Origin: Venturia oleaginea
Lineage: Eukaryota > Ascomycota > Dothideomycetes > Venturiales > Venturiaceae
Direction of reading: 5' to 3'
NCBI GenBank assembly: GCA_013176395.1
Contig: JABMLP010000023.1
Span: forward strand, 992,001-1,056,000
Length of the DNA stretch: 64,000 bases
Shown: positions 1-9,949 of the stretch, in pieces
Layout of the letters: the number at the start of each line of letters is the position of its first letter
How positions within the stretch are numbered: the stretch's first letter is position 1
Notes under the pieces: model-generated
The model's database searches: none
The model's input: only the letters and a program-made list of their open reading frames with translations
Told to the model about the DNA's origin: nothing
Program-made: the position numbers and the translations under genes

Positions 1-1
1 G

Positions 2-1594
2 TTCTCCCCTCCGGACATATTCATCCCTTCGCAAGACCCAGACGACGAAGAGCTTATTTGGGACGAAGACAAGTTTGAAGAACTCTACGCTAGAGCGTTG
101 ACTAAAGACAAAGAACCACGCGAAGTCTTGAAAAAACTACGCGACGGCAAAACCCACCATCGAACGTTGCGGATGCAAGACTGCGAAGAACGCGACGGCC
201 GCCTTTGGTATAAAAAGTGTCTATTTATTCCCCAAGACGATACACTACAAGCATACATTCTGACAGCGAACCACGACTGTAATGTCGCAGGTCACCCGGG
301 TAAAGCTAACAACTTCCTCAAACTCCGCAAGTTCTACTACTGGCATGGCATGCACGCCACCTCGGACAAATGGATCCCACGATGCGACGCCTGTCGACGC
401 GCAAAACCGAGCAACCTAATGTACCAAGGACTCCTCAACACTCTCGAAGCCCCTCAACGAAGATGGGAAGACATCCAGATGGACTTCATTACCGATTTAC
501 CTGCTACACGCAAAGGAGGTAATACCTGCCTCTTAGTAATTGTCGATTGCCTCACCAAAATCAAGCACCTTATCCCCTGCCAAAAACTCCCAGAAGCCCG
601 CGAATACGCCTTACTCTTTCTCCAACACGTCTACCGCCTCCACGGCTTACCTCGAAGCATTATCTCCGACCGAGGATCCCAATTCGTTGCTATCCTCTGG
701 AAAGTACTCTGCAAACGCCTCGGAATCCGAATCCGCCTCTCTACCAGTTTCCACCCCGAGACAGATGGCGGGACCGAGCGAGCGAATGCCCAAGTCGAAA
801 TCTACATCCGTGCTTACTGCAATTATCAACAAGATGATTGGGACGAATGGTTACCACTCTGCGAATTCGTGATCAACAACACACTCTCCAATGCAACAAA
901 ACTCACACCATTTTTTGCCGCCTACGGCTACGATCCACGCTCCGGATTGGAAGCGCCAATTCAACCAGACCGTAACGCCTCTCGCCACGAAATTACCGAG
1001 ACACGAAAAGCTAATTCCATGGCTGACTTCATGGCAAACCTTGAGAAGATTTGCTACAACGAGATCCGCCACGCCAGCGCTACCTACGAATATTTCAAGA
1101 ACAAACATCGGCTTGGTTCTCCAAACTACAAAGTTGGTGACTGGGTTTGGCTAAACCTCAAGAATATCAAGACCACGCGCCCATCCAAAAAGTTGGACTG
1201 CAAGTTCGCCGGCAAATTCAAGATTCTACAAGCCCTAGACCACGACGCTTACAAACTCGAGCTCCTTACTTCTATGCATTGCCATCCCGTCTTTCATACA
1301 AATCTACTGCTCCCTGCCTACCCCCCTTCCGACAGGATGTTTCCAAACCAGAATGACTCGCAACCTCCTCCCGTCGATGTTGAAGAAAACGATGGAATCT
1401 ATACCCTGGATGAAGTCGTTGATTCACGATTCAACAAAGCTACGAAGAGATTTGACTACAAGGTTAAATGGGAAGGCTATTACTTACCGACATGGGAACC
1501 CCTTCAATTCTTGCACAACGCAAAGAGCGCGGTTGATGAATTTCACCAGAGATATCCAAGAAAATCAAAACCAACCGGGTACAGGCCTGGTTAG
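2..1594 (+). CDS. Retrotransposon pol, integrase and chromodomain (5' partial)
   Basis: The frame is open from the window edge, so the true start lies upstream; the first ATG is not a meaningful start. In order, the protein has an integrase H2C2 zinc-binding module (HDCNVAGHPGK, then CDAC), an integrase catalytic core with the DDE acidic residues (MDFITDLP, SDRGSQF, HPETDGGTERAN), a GPY/F-like region (VGDWVWLNLKNI) and a C-terminal chromodomain (VKWEGYYLPTWEP). Chromodomain integrases are typical of chromoviruses and direct insertion into modified chromatin. There is no frameshift or stop in the 531 visible codons, although the element around it is broken. Integrase inserts the double-stranded cDNA copy into nuclear DNA. 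Family assignment is firm; activity is unlikely because the 3' LTR is truncated. Confidence 0.88.
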   Translation, partial: FSPPDIFIPSQDPDDEELIWDEDKFEELYARALTKDKEPREVLKKLRDGKTHHRTLRMQDCEERDGRLWYKKCLFIPQDDTLQAYILTANHDCNVAGHPGKANNFLKLRKFYYWHGMHATSDKWIPRCDACRRAKPSNLMYQGLLNTLEAPQRRWEDIQMDFITDLPATRKGGNTCLLVIVDCLTKIKHLIPCQKLPEAREYALLFLQHVYRLHGLPRSIISDRGSQFVAILWKVLCKRLGIRIRLSTSFHPETDGGTERANAQVEIYIRAYCNYQQDDWDEWLPLCEFVINNTLSNATKLTPFFAAYGYDPRSGLEAPIQPDRNASRHEITETRKANSMADFMANLEKICYNEIRHASATYEYFKNKHRLGSPNYKVGDWVWLNLKNIKTTRPSKKLDCKFAGKFKILQALDHDAYKLELLTSMHCHPVFHTNLLLPAYPPSDRMFPNQNDSQPPPVDVEENDGIYTLDEVVDSRFNKATKRFDYKVKWEGYYLPTWEPLQFLHNAKSAVDEFHQRYPRKSKPTGYRPG

Positions 1595-1678
1595 GATTCG
1601 ATCATGCTTCAAGTTTGTCAGTCACCTCGCCATATAGTTCAGTTTGAACCATTGCCCCTCGGTCTTGTTGGGGGGTAC

Positions 1679-1825
1679 TGTTATGATCGAACTATGTTGG
1701 TATTCGAATGTAGTTAAATGTGGTGGTTCTGCTCGATCAGGTCTAGCGCGAGACTGGTCGCAAGTACTTAGACTCGTCTCTACCTCTTAGTTAGCTCCTC
1801 ATCCTTACAACTTCGCACATCCCAT
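1679..1825 (+). repeat. Truncated 3' LTR, family E
   Basis: It starts TGTTATGATC immediately after a polypurine tract, as 3' LTRs do. The right end is lost near 1825, where sequence matching a pogo-type transposase on the other strand begins. The exact breakpoint is uncertain by some tens of bases. Confidence 0.55.
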
Positions 1826-2830
1826 AGAATTCAAGTCATGCTTCCAAGTCAGTCCAAGGTCAAATGTGACATCAAGACCCAGCGCGTTGTTTGTCCAGCC
1901 GTTCTCAGAGACTGAAAGCTTCCAATTGCGCGGTATATCTGCCTCCTCATACCACGCAGAGATGTGAACTCGTCCTTTGTAGATAATGAATGGCGGGGTC
2001 GCATACCCAGCTGCGCAAATGCTCTGAATAACCGTAACCCATTCGCGATCGCCCGGCTGAATGAGTTCAGGCCTTGTACGTCACTTAGAGGCTGTAACGA
2101 CCTTCATTGACCCAATATTACCCATCTGGAAGCCAATCTCGTCAAAGTTGTGCGTATCCTCGTCGTGGATGCCGTACTTTGCCTTCGTGTCTGCAACGAG
2201 CTTGAACCACGTGCCAATAATCTCTGGATCTTCCTGTAGTATTCTCTGTCTATCTTTGGCTCGATTGAAGGCTGTCTTGAGCTCATCTGAGCGCTTTCCG
2301 AACCTCTCAGCCTGTGACGGCACAGCATGGCTATCCTGCTGTCACGTTACTTCGTGGCCTTAGCGTGGCGTGCACAGCCACCTATGGCTAAAGCGCTACA
2401 TCTTTGCGCTTCCGAGGTCTTTTGCTCTCTACCTAAGGTTCTCTTATCACACCCAGTACTTAGAGCAATAGACCTATCTATGACCTCTTTTTGCTTGCCG
2501 TGACACAGCCCACTTTTTGCCTACTGGCTCTCCACCGCGTATACCCAACAGTTTATCCGCCATATCTGCCACCTCACACAGCCGGGGCGGAAATCCTCGC
2601 GAATCGAGGTCGAGGATATATCGGACAAGCGTTTGCTCTTCGGTAAGGGTAAGTTTCCGACCGCTTGGTGGTCTTTCGAGGATAAATGGGACTCCTCTGA
2701 CGCGATCGGAGAGGGTTCGTTGTTTAACGTTGAAGGCGCTCGCAGCAGCCCGTTGGCTTCGGAGTTGGCCGATATTCAAAGCTTGGATTGCAAGTTGAAT
2801 TCTCCCTTCGTGTTGAAGTAGTAACTCCAT
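1826..2830 (-). pseudogene. pogo/Fot1-type transposase remnant
   Basis: Three minus-strand blocks in different frames line up with one fungal pogo-family transposase. Block 2830-2474 carries the helix-turn-helix DNA-binding region (QRAAASAFNVKQRTLSDRV) and the CENP-B-like part (LTLTEEQTLVRYI). Block 2323-2081 carries the start of the DDE domain with its first acidic residue (HNFDEIGFQMG). The stretch 2080-1826 continues with the conserved ENGWTNN motif. The second and third catalytic acids, expected downstream, are missing. At least two frame changes and the truncated 3' end make it non-functional. Such enzymes cut and paste DNA transposons at TA targets. Confidence 0.8.
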
Positions 2831-2979
2831 TACGTTGCTGAGACACAGTAGAATAAGAAGAGTAGTTGGGGTCTTGGCAAATTTTGACGGGTTGGGTGAT
2901 CTGACGGGTTGGGTGATCGAATACGTTAACCCGTTAACGTAGTCGATGGGTTAGTAGCCACTGTGGGTTAGTGGCCACC
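2831..2979. repeat. Probable terminal region of the pogo-type element
   Basis: Between the transposase start and the next LTR lie two direct copies of TGACGGGTTGGGTGATC (2888-2921 area) and an 18-bp interrupted palindrome ACGTTAACCCGTTAACGT (about 2923-2940). Subterminal direct and inverted repeats next to the transposase start suggest transposon-end sequence. No matching left terminus is preserved. Confidence 0.4.
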
Positions 2980-3449
2980 TGTTACGCAGAGGCTATGGCT
3001 CAAGTAATTTAGCTGGAATTGGCTATTCCGTACAGTGAGGTTCAAGTAATCCTGGGGCGACAATATCGTATCAAACAAGTGTAGCGAAGTTTGTGAGATA
3101 TAAGAGTCGTGAATTGTGCTAAGTAACTAAAGCAATAGCGAAGTAACTATGAGAGTGAAGATACGAGATACTGAGGGAGCAGTGTCTCGTCCTTTATATA
3201 GAGATCCCATCTCTATGAAAATCCTCCGTTCATTATGATCATCCCGATCATGATGAACAGCCTGAGCGGAATGAACACAAACGTTCATTCTGCTTACCTT
3301 GCCAAGAATGATCAACCACGTGATCCTTCAACCCCGTGTAACAATCATCCAATCATAAGAAGACATGATGGTATGCACTTAGGAATCCAAATGCATACGA
3401 ATGCATTAAATATAATCCTGTACACGCTCACGTGACAGTATCCGTAACA
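2980..3449 (-). repeat. Solo LTR of a further retrotransposon family
   Basis: The 470-bp block has short inverted termini TGTTACG and CGTAACA. Read on the minus strand it has a TATA box (TATATAAAGG) near its middle followed by a pyrimidine-rich leader, which is LTR organisation. No internal domain is attached. The flanks (CCACC and GGCTG) do not form a target duplication, so the insertion has been recombined, or the terminal repeat could instead belong to a non-coding MITE-like element. It separates the pogo remnant from the pol fragment at 3450. Confidence 0.6.
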
Positions 3450-4713
3450 GGCTGAAACCCTCGAAAAGCGAATTCCACAAGCAACGAATCAAGTTCGTTG
3501 GATGTTTTGTCTCTCAAGATGGACTTGAGATGGACCCGGAAATTTACCAGAAGGTCCGCGATTGGCCGGTACCCTCGAACGTTAAAGGAGTACAGTCATT
3601 TCACGCCTTCGCGAATTATTATCGACAGTTCATCGAAAGCTTTTCCGAAGTTGCAGAACCCCTCACGGGATTGATGAAGAAGGGGATTACCTTGGAATGG
3701 AACGAGCATGCGCAAAAGGCCGTTGACGCACTCAAGATACGGTTAACAACACCACCAATTCTGCAACTGTTTAACTCAGAAAAAACAGCCACAGTCGAGG
3801 CGGATGCGTCCGATCGAGCCCTCGAAGCATGCCTCAGCCAACCCGATTCAGATGGAAAGCTTAGACCAGTAGCTTACCGCGCACGAAAATTCCTGAAAGC
3901 AGAAATCAACTACTCCACTTCAGACAAGGAACTCATGGCCATAGTTGATGCCTTCAAGCACTGGAAGCATTATCTTGAAGGAGCGAAACACAAGATTACC
4001 GTGTATTCCGATCACAAGAACCTGCGGAATTTCATGGCGACAAAGGAATTGAATCGACGGCAACTAAGATGGTCAGAAGAACTGTCATCTTACAACTTCC
4101 ATATCCTTTACAAGAAAGGAAAGGAAAACGTTAACGCCGATGCATTAAGTCGACGAGAAGACTTCATGGCAGTAGAAAAAGAGAAAGTCGAACGCGCTTT
4201 GTTCCGACAGGAAGGTGATGCACTTGTGCACCAAGTCTCATCACTTCAGACAGGAAAACCCTTTTATTGGCGAGAGGTCAGGAACGCGCAGCAAAAGGAT
4301 CCAGATGTACAAGGCTACATTCAATCAGCAGATCAGAATACCCGGATTGAAGACGGATTGCTCCTCTTCAACAACTTGGTATATCTTCCCACGAGCCTTA
4401 GGAAACAGTACATCCTACATCAACACGAATCTCCACTCAATGGTCATTGCCGACCAGAGATTGTCCTTTCACGACTTCAGAATACCCTCTACTTCCCGCA
4501 CATGCGACAGGAAGTTTTCAAGGAAATAGGAAAGTGTGTTCTTTGCAAAAAGGCCAAGTACGAACGACAGAAACTGTCGCATTAGATACCTTTGAAAGTA
4601 TCTACGGTGATGTTTTTCAAAACGACGGACCGAGTCTACGTCCTCCTAGGCGTACAAAAAGCAGAACCGCCCCAACGGAAACGGGGGAGAAGAAGGGTAA
4701 TGTCAAAGGATAG
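3450..4713 (+). pseudogene. Retrotransposon pol fragment: RT end, RNase H, integrase zinc module, chromodomain tail
   Basis: The frame enters from 3452 without a start and covers the RT connection region, RNase H (EADASDRALEACLS, SDKELMAIVDAF, YSDHKNLRNFM) and the integrase H2C2 module (HQHESPLNGH, CVLC), ending at a stop at 4585. Near 4570 the homology jumps, with a frame change, to the last about 40 residues of a family A-like pol (ALDTFESIYGDV), ending at 4713 inside the LTR. The RT active site, the integrase core and most of the chromodomain are absent. Either about 1.3 kb was deleted, or parts of two different families were joined; the RNase H and zinc module look unlike family A, which favours joining. 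Confidence 0.78.
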
Positions 4714-5275
4714 ATCCTTTCTCAACTTATCCTGGATGGATTCTTAGCACTACCTGGTAGTCTTTCACGTGCGCCTAGCAGGGATTGTTTGAGGATTGTT
4801 TCACATGTGTTTCTATTCCTTTCCATACTTCTCTGGACAGCATGTCCTTTTTTCTTATACGGAGGACATATATACTAGTCGTCCTTCCTTGTTAAGGGAT
4901 GGAATCCTTCTCTCTAGCTTATCCATGACTGGATTTCCAATTGTTCTCTTGTTATTCTGCAAGCTGTCATGTTCTATTTCGCAAGCTGCCATGTTCTATT
5001 TCGCAAGCTGTCACGTTTCCATTTAAAGATACTTTCTAGAAGGATCTATTGTAAGAGGAGGATTATTTATACGAGCTATCCTTCCTGTATTTACACTTTC
5101 TTCTCTGTACTTAGATACTTTGAAATACAAGCAGTCTTCTCTCACTTGCGAAACACCTTTGAGGGTTGAACTCTTACATTCCTACACTTACACTTTCTTC
5201 TCTGTACTTAGATACTTCGAAATACAAGCAGTCTTCTCTCACTTGCGAAACACCTTTGAGGGTTGAACTCTTACA
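4701..5275 (+). repeat. LTR of element D, interrupted by a nested solo LTR
   Basis: The LTR begins TGTCAAAGGATAG at 4701, directly after the polypurine tract, runs to 4889, and resumes at 5184 to end GAACTCTTACA at 5275 (about 281 bp without the insert). It has a TATA region (CATATATAC) and then the motif GTACTTAGATA at about 5205, the predicted transcript start shared with family A. Its second half is nearly identical to the A LTR, its first half clearly diverged. Confidence 0.78.
4885..5183 (+). repeat. Solo LTR of family A with perfect target duplication
   Basis: A 289-bp LTR (4890-5178, TGTTAAGGG to TCTTACA) is flanked on both sides by TTCCT (4885-4889 and 5179-5183). It carries three copies of the 22-bp GCAAGCTG-type repeat, where most family A LTRs have four. 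The intact duplication shows a full element inserted here and was later reduced by recombination between its own two LTRs. Confidence 0.9.
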
Positions 5276-5388
5276 CAAATACCCTCCTTCTCCTCCTCCG
5301 CATTATTTCCTTCTTTTTCTCCTTCTATTGAGAGCTACGTCTTCTTCGTTTGTCACCCCGTTTGAATCTGCAAGAAGGCTTAGATGTG

Positions 5389-6948
5389 TCATTTTCTGCA
5401 ACATTGATCATAGGCCTCTGTATCTTCTAGCTCTTTGGCTGATTCCCATGTAGGTCTTGTATAGCCAGTCCATTTGACCAATACTTGTAATCCGCCATTG
5501 TTTCGTTTTGTAAATCGATGATCCAAAATTGCTTCAACATAAAACTCTTGTTCTTTGTTTTCTGTGACCAATGCTAAAGGTTGAGGTTCATGAATGATTT
5601 GTGAAGGCAGAGGATTGTTTCCAGCTCTTCGTAGTAACATAACATGGAACACGTTATGTATACCAGGAGGAGTATCCAAACGTACTGCGTGAGAGCCAAT
5701 CAGTTCTGTAACGGTGTATTTTGCGTTTTTTCAATCAAGCTTCTTGCAAGGCCTATTTGTTGGGATATTTTTCAAATTGAGCCAGACCTTGTCTCCAACT
5801 TGGTATTGTTCTACAGGTTGACGATGTAAGTTGGCGTAGGTCTCATATTTCTCCTGTGCACTTCCTATCATTGCCTGAGCAATCTCTGTAGCTTCTCTCA
5901 GACGATTTATCAGGGATTCTCCTTTTGCCATTGGTGTCTTTGTATTTATTTGCAAAGGTTCCTCCACTTCAATTGGGTCGATATTGTAACCATGTGTTGC
6001 AAAGAATGGGCTCATACCAGTGACTGAGGATGTATGCCCGTTGATGGTGAGCATAGCGATAGGTAGGAGTTATTCCCAATCGTCTTGGTAGTATGAAATA
6101 AAGCAGCGAAGGTAAGCTTGTAATTCTTGATTCATCCGTTCTGTCGAACCATCGGTTTCGGGATGGAAGGCTGTGGACAACCTCCTTGTAATCTTCATCA
6201 GAGAGCATATGCGCGCTCACATCAAAGAGACAAATGGCTGTCCTCTGTCAGACACAACTGCTGTTGGAGGTCCATGATGTTCAATAAGACATTCCATCAA
6301 TGCGTCTACAACAGCCTCAACAGTTGTCTCCTTCATAGCTTTGAAAATACAACTTTTGAAGAGCCGATCTGTAATGACCATCACGTTTGTGGCACCAGAT
6401 TTTGAGACCGGAAGATCTGTGATAAAGTCGATAGAAACTTCGTTCCATTGGCGTTCAGGGACTGGCAATGGTTTGAGAAGTCCTCGTTTCTTTTCTCTCC
6501 AAACTGCTTTGCTGCCACAAATGTCACAATTTGGCAAGGACTGGCGTATATCTTGGGACAAGCCTGGCCACGTAAATCTTCGGCTAATGATAGCCTTAAG
6601 GAGATCGCGTCCAGGATGACCTGTAAGAGTAGAATCATGACATTGCTGGATGATAGCTGTGCGCAAAGGTTCAAAATGTGGAATCCAAATACGATCCCTC
6701 CAGAGCAGTCGTCTTCCTCGATCAATTGAACACTCTGAGATGGAAATTGGCAGGCCCCAATTTGAAGGAATTTGTCTAGCTCCATCACGGACCATGTTGC
6801 GCAATATCCAATATCTTTTGTTTTGGGCTAGTGCTTGGTTCCACAGCTGTTGTAGTTTCGGTTCGGACTCCGTGAAAGGGCAAACAGGAATGTCTTCTCT
6901 GTTTGGTTCTTTGTCGTTTTGCTGATCTTTATCGCCTCCCAACACCAA
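5389..6948 (-). pseudogene. Family B integrase and chromodomain, frameshifted
   Basis: Four frames cover one integrase. 6948-6217 holds the H2C2 module (HDSTLTGHPGRD, CDIC) and the first two catalytic acids (SIDFITDLP, VSDRG). 6220-5969 and 6054-5731 hold the rest of the core (THGYNIDPIEV) and the GPY/F region (VGDKVWLNLKNI). 5679-5389 holds the chromodomain (VKWTGYTRPTWES). At least three frame changes separate these blocks, so no functional integrase can be made. The order and motifs match the intact family A protein. Confidence 0.82.
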
Positions 6949-8599
6949 GCGGCTCCAATTCGTATGTGTTGAGTTCTAGGGGATGCAAGCAAAGTTGACA
7001 CTTTGTTTAATGCTAGCCTGCCCTCTTTTTCAGCAAATATTTGGTGGAATCTTCCTTGCAAGCGTTCGTCTTCAAGTCCTTTTGGTAAGTCTTGATCTCT
7101 CCGCGACAGTGCATCTGGTACAACAGCTTTGACCCCAGGCTGATGAAGGATCTGAAATTGGTAGCATGAGAGCTCAAGAGCCCAACGCATTTGACGCTCT
7201 GTAAGCTGTTGTTTCTTCATGAAATAGCAAAGGTTTTTGTGGTCGCTGAAGATTGTGAAAGGCTTGACACTCCGAAGCATACTACGCCATTCCTGAAGAC
7301 AGCGCACTATAGCCAACAATTCCTTGTCGTGAATAGATCTTTCAGACGTTCAAAAGCAGTTTGTGCTGTGTCTCCCCATTGAAATGAAATGTCTTTCTTT
7401 GTAAGTGCTGTTAGAGGTTGAGCTATATCAGAGAATTTAGGAATAAACTCTCGATAATAGTTGGCAAAGCCCACAAAGCCTCGTACACCTCTTACTGTTG
7501 AAGGAGGTTCCCACTTTTGTATGGCTTCTGCTTTCTCAGGATCGACGCAGATTCCCTTGTCGGCATCCACAATGTAGCCTAAGTACTTGACTCGTTTTTG
7601 CTCAAACTCCCATTTATCAATGTCAAGTTGTAGGCCAGCAACTTTCAGCTTTTCCAACACTTGTAGCACTTGATTCCTATGTTCCTGAAGGGAGCCGTTG
7701 GTGAAAACGATTACATCATCGATGTAAGCCGAGACAAACTCGCCCAAAAATTCCCGTAACACTTGATTGATGTATCGTTGAAAGGTGGCAGGTGCTCCTG
7801 TAAGTCGAAAAGGGGTAACACACCATTCAAAAGAACCAAATCTGGTTCTAAAAGCTGTCTTCCATTCATCTCCTTCTTTGATTCTGATCTTGTGGAACGC
7901 AGCGGATACGTCAAGCTTTGTATACCAGACTGCTTTTGCCATCATCCGAAGAGTCTCAGTAATGAGGGGCAATGGCCTTCGATCCTTCTTTGTGATTTCG
8001 TTTAACTTTCGATAGTCGACGCAAAATCGAAGTCCACCGCCTGGCTTTCGAACAAATAAGACGGATGCTCCAGCTGGAGAGTTGCTAGTTCGAATCCAAC
8101 CCTTTTCAAGATAATCTGTCAGGGTTTTCCGCAGGACTAGAAGCTCTTCTTTTGACATGCTATATAGAGGTCCCCAAGGGACCTCTTTCTCTTTGCCTTG
8201 TTTGTCTTTTTCCAACTCAATAGCATGGTCAACTCCTGGACGAAAAGGGGGCAGGTGACCTTGCCCAACAATTTCAGGACTGAAAATTTTCATATCCAGC
8301 TTGTCGTGATAGTATTGAGGTAATTTTGTCTTTGGATCTGTCGTTTCTTTCTTCTGGTTTAGCTTTGCTAGAGCTTTCTCTATGTCCCTCATTGTGATGC
8401 TGAAGATATCAACGCTCTGCTTTGTTTTGCGTCTCCTGCGTAGAATAGCTCCCATAGTGGAGCAGCAACGTTCTTTATTGATTGGTCCACATGCCAATTT
8501 GGCTCTGTACGTAAAGTGACAGAAATGTTGCTTGTTCCAATATGAAAATATTCTCCTTGTTCCGAATGGCGTATTGTCACTTGTTGGCTTCTTGCCCAA
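6828..8599 (-). pseudogene. Family B reverse transcriptase and RNase H, with internal deletion
   Basis: The RT block (8599-7307) is well preserved, with the fingers/palm motifs FVRKPGGGLRFCVDYR, the catalytic SAYIDDVIVF and the connection region. At about 7320-7345 the frame shifts, and the first part of RNase H, including its first catalytic aspartate, is missing; homology resumes at HDKELLAIV in the next frame (7319-6828) with SDHKNLCYFM and DALSRRDQD. RT copies RNA into cDNA in the particle and RNase H removes the template, so this deletion alone would abolish replication. One residue near the palm (TPFRLTGAP, usually TPFGLTGAP) is unusual and fits decay. Confidence 0.82.
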
Positions 8600-9641
8600 G
8601 GCAGTCCAAGAAGGATATGTTGTCCCATCTTAGGGATAACATAAGCCCATACTCGACGTTGTTTATGGCCGTCAATATCAATGTCGAAATAGGCCACTCG
8701 ATTGATTGCATGGTAGTCCGTACCAGCAACTTGTTCCAATGTTCGCGGACGGATTGGTAAGGTTGGGAGTTGTAGCTTTTGTTGGAGATGTTCAGAAATG
8801 ACAATGTAACTATGACATCCATTGTCAAACATTGCTCGTGTGAAATGGATTTCATTGATACCAATGTTGACGTAAACACCCTTCTGATCCATTCTGCCAT
8901 TCTGTTGAAAGTGTCTCCATTCTGCTGCAACTTCTGCGTGTCCCGATTGGTCATATGTTTCCTTCTCTTCTTCAATAGTCGCTTCTGTGACCTTTGTTCG
9001 CGACACTGAGGTATTTGAGCTAGTTTGGGCAGATGGAGGTATTGCTGCTGCTAAGGAACATCGCTCAATACGACAGTCATCTCTTCCACAGCGGAGGCAT
9101 CTTCCTTCATTGCGTCGCTTGTCTATCTCTGACTTCTCAACCCATTTAGCTCGCTTTCCTAACAAGGCCTGGTCCATTGGTCGTTTTGAAGGAAACCCAT
9201 TGACATTCCTTTGACTGCGTGCTGAATTGACTTGGATAGGGGTTGTGGGTTCCCATTCCATTATGTTTTCTCTACTGGTAGTAACTTTTGGCAGAGGCAA
9301 TCGAGCGTTTGTAGCTTGTTGGCTATTGTTCTCTCTTTGGGTACCCATTGTCCATTCTCCAAATAGTTCCATTTGATTGCTGACCTCTTCACATTTTGCA
9401 GCAAAAGTTGTATAATTCTCAAAATCAGAGCTGCTTGCTCTAATCAAATGAGTTTTTAACTTTGGGTGAAGAGCATTCCGGAGATGAGAAATTTTTGAAG
9501 AATCTTCCCAAGATTCTGCTTCTGCATTTGCAATCTCTTTCTCAAATCGTAGGTAAAATGTTGTTAAAGATTCATCCTTCCTTTGACGAATTGTGTGGAG
9601 AGCCTGGATGGCCTTGTCTTTGCGGTTGCGCTCTCCATATA
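8389..9641 (-). pseudogene. Family B gag and protease, N-terminally truncated
   Basis: The frame contains the gag capsid region (YGERNRKDKAIQALHTIRQR), a nucleocapsid zinc knuckle of changed form (CLRCGRDDCRIERC, where the usual His is not in place) and an aspartic protease with active site FDNG and flap-like region ILLGLPW. The first codons of the longest frame (MNSYI) come from the neighbouring family A LTR, not from gag. About the first 100 gag residues are absent; they can be seen in the plus copy at 21248. Gag and protease lie in one frame here, with RT overlapping in another (8599). Confidence 0.8.
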
Positions 9642-9949
9642 TGTAAGAGTTCAACCCTCAAAGGTGTTTCGCAAGTGAGAGAAGACTGCTTGTATTTCGA
9701 AGTGTCTAAGTACAGAGAAGAAAGTGTAAATACAGCAAGGATAGCTGGTATGTATAATACTCCTCTTACAATAGATCCTTCTAGAAAGTATCTTTAAATG
9801 GAAACGTGACAGCTTGCAAAATAGAACATGGCAGCTTGCGAAATAGAACATGACAGCTTGCAAAATAGAAAATGACAGCTTACAGAATAACAAGAGAACA
9901 ATTGGAAATCCAGTCATGGATAAGCTAGAGAGGATTCCATCCCTTAACA
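9642..9949 (-). repeat. Family A LTR at a rearrangement junction
   Basis: A 308-bp LTR (read on plus: TGTAAGAG to TTAACA) has four 22-bp repeats. On the left it cuts family B gag; on the right it abuts an internal family A fragment that runs in the opposite direction. The flanks ATATA and ACAAC do not match, so this LTR was produced or relocated by recombination. It differs from the other A LTRs at several bases and is probably older. Confidence 0.88.

Larger units (their letters stand above)
1..1825 (+). mobile_element. Ty3/gypsy chromodomain retrotransposon, 3' part (family E)
   Basis: The window opens inside a gypsy-type pol frame, which ends at 1594. A purine-rich tract (GTTGGGGGGTAC) then runs directly into an LTR beginning TGTTATGATC at 1679. 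The LTR cannot be followed beyond about 1825, where a DNA-transposon remnant starts, and no matching ATAACA end is visible, so it is probably truncated. The 5' part lies outside the window. The integrase is clearly different from those of the other gypsy copies here, so I treat it as a separate family. Confidence 0.85.
3450..5275 (+). mobile_element. Truncated gypsy element D with LTR related to family A
   Basis: It consists of a pol fragment (3450-4713), a polypurine tract (GGGGGAGAAGAAGGGTAA) and a 3' LTR (4701-4889 plus 5184-5275) that is split by a later solo LTR. Everything upstream of the RT C-terminus was removed at the solo LTR boundary, 3449/3450. Confidence 0.8.
5276..9641 (-). mobile_element. 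Decayed gypsy element, family B (minus copy, no LTRs left)
   Basis: Reading on the minus strand, gag-protease, RT, RNase H, integrase and chromodomain follow in gypsy order, ending in a polypurine tract (GGAGGAGGAGAAGGAGGG, about 5284-5301). Both LTRs are missing: the 3' end stops at the LTR of element D (5275) and the gag start stops at a family A LTR (9642). Several frameshifts and a deletion in RNase H make it inactive. Confidence 0.85.

Noticed and set aside
2980..3449. MITE with 9-bp terminal repeats CCTGTTACG
   Set aside because: Possible, but the central TATA box and pyrimidine-rich leader fit an LTR better; kept as a solo LTR with moderate confidence.
5166..5453. Frames starting MNSY at 5166, 9654 and 24327
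   Set aside because: These first codons are translated from the end of a family A LTR (TGTAAGAGTTC or its complement), so they are not gene starts.
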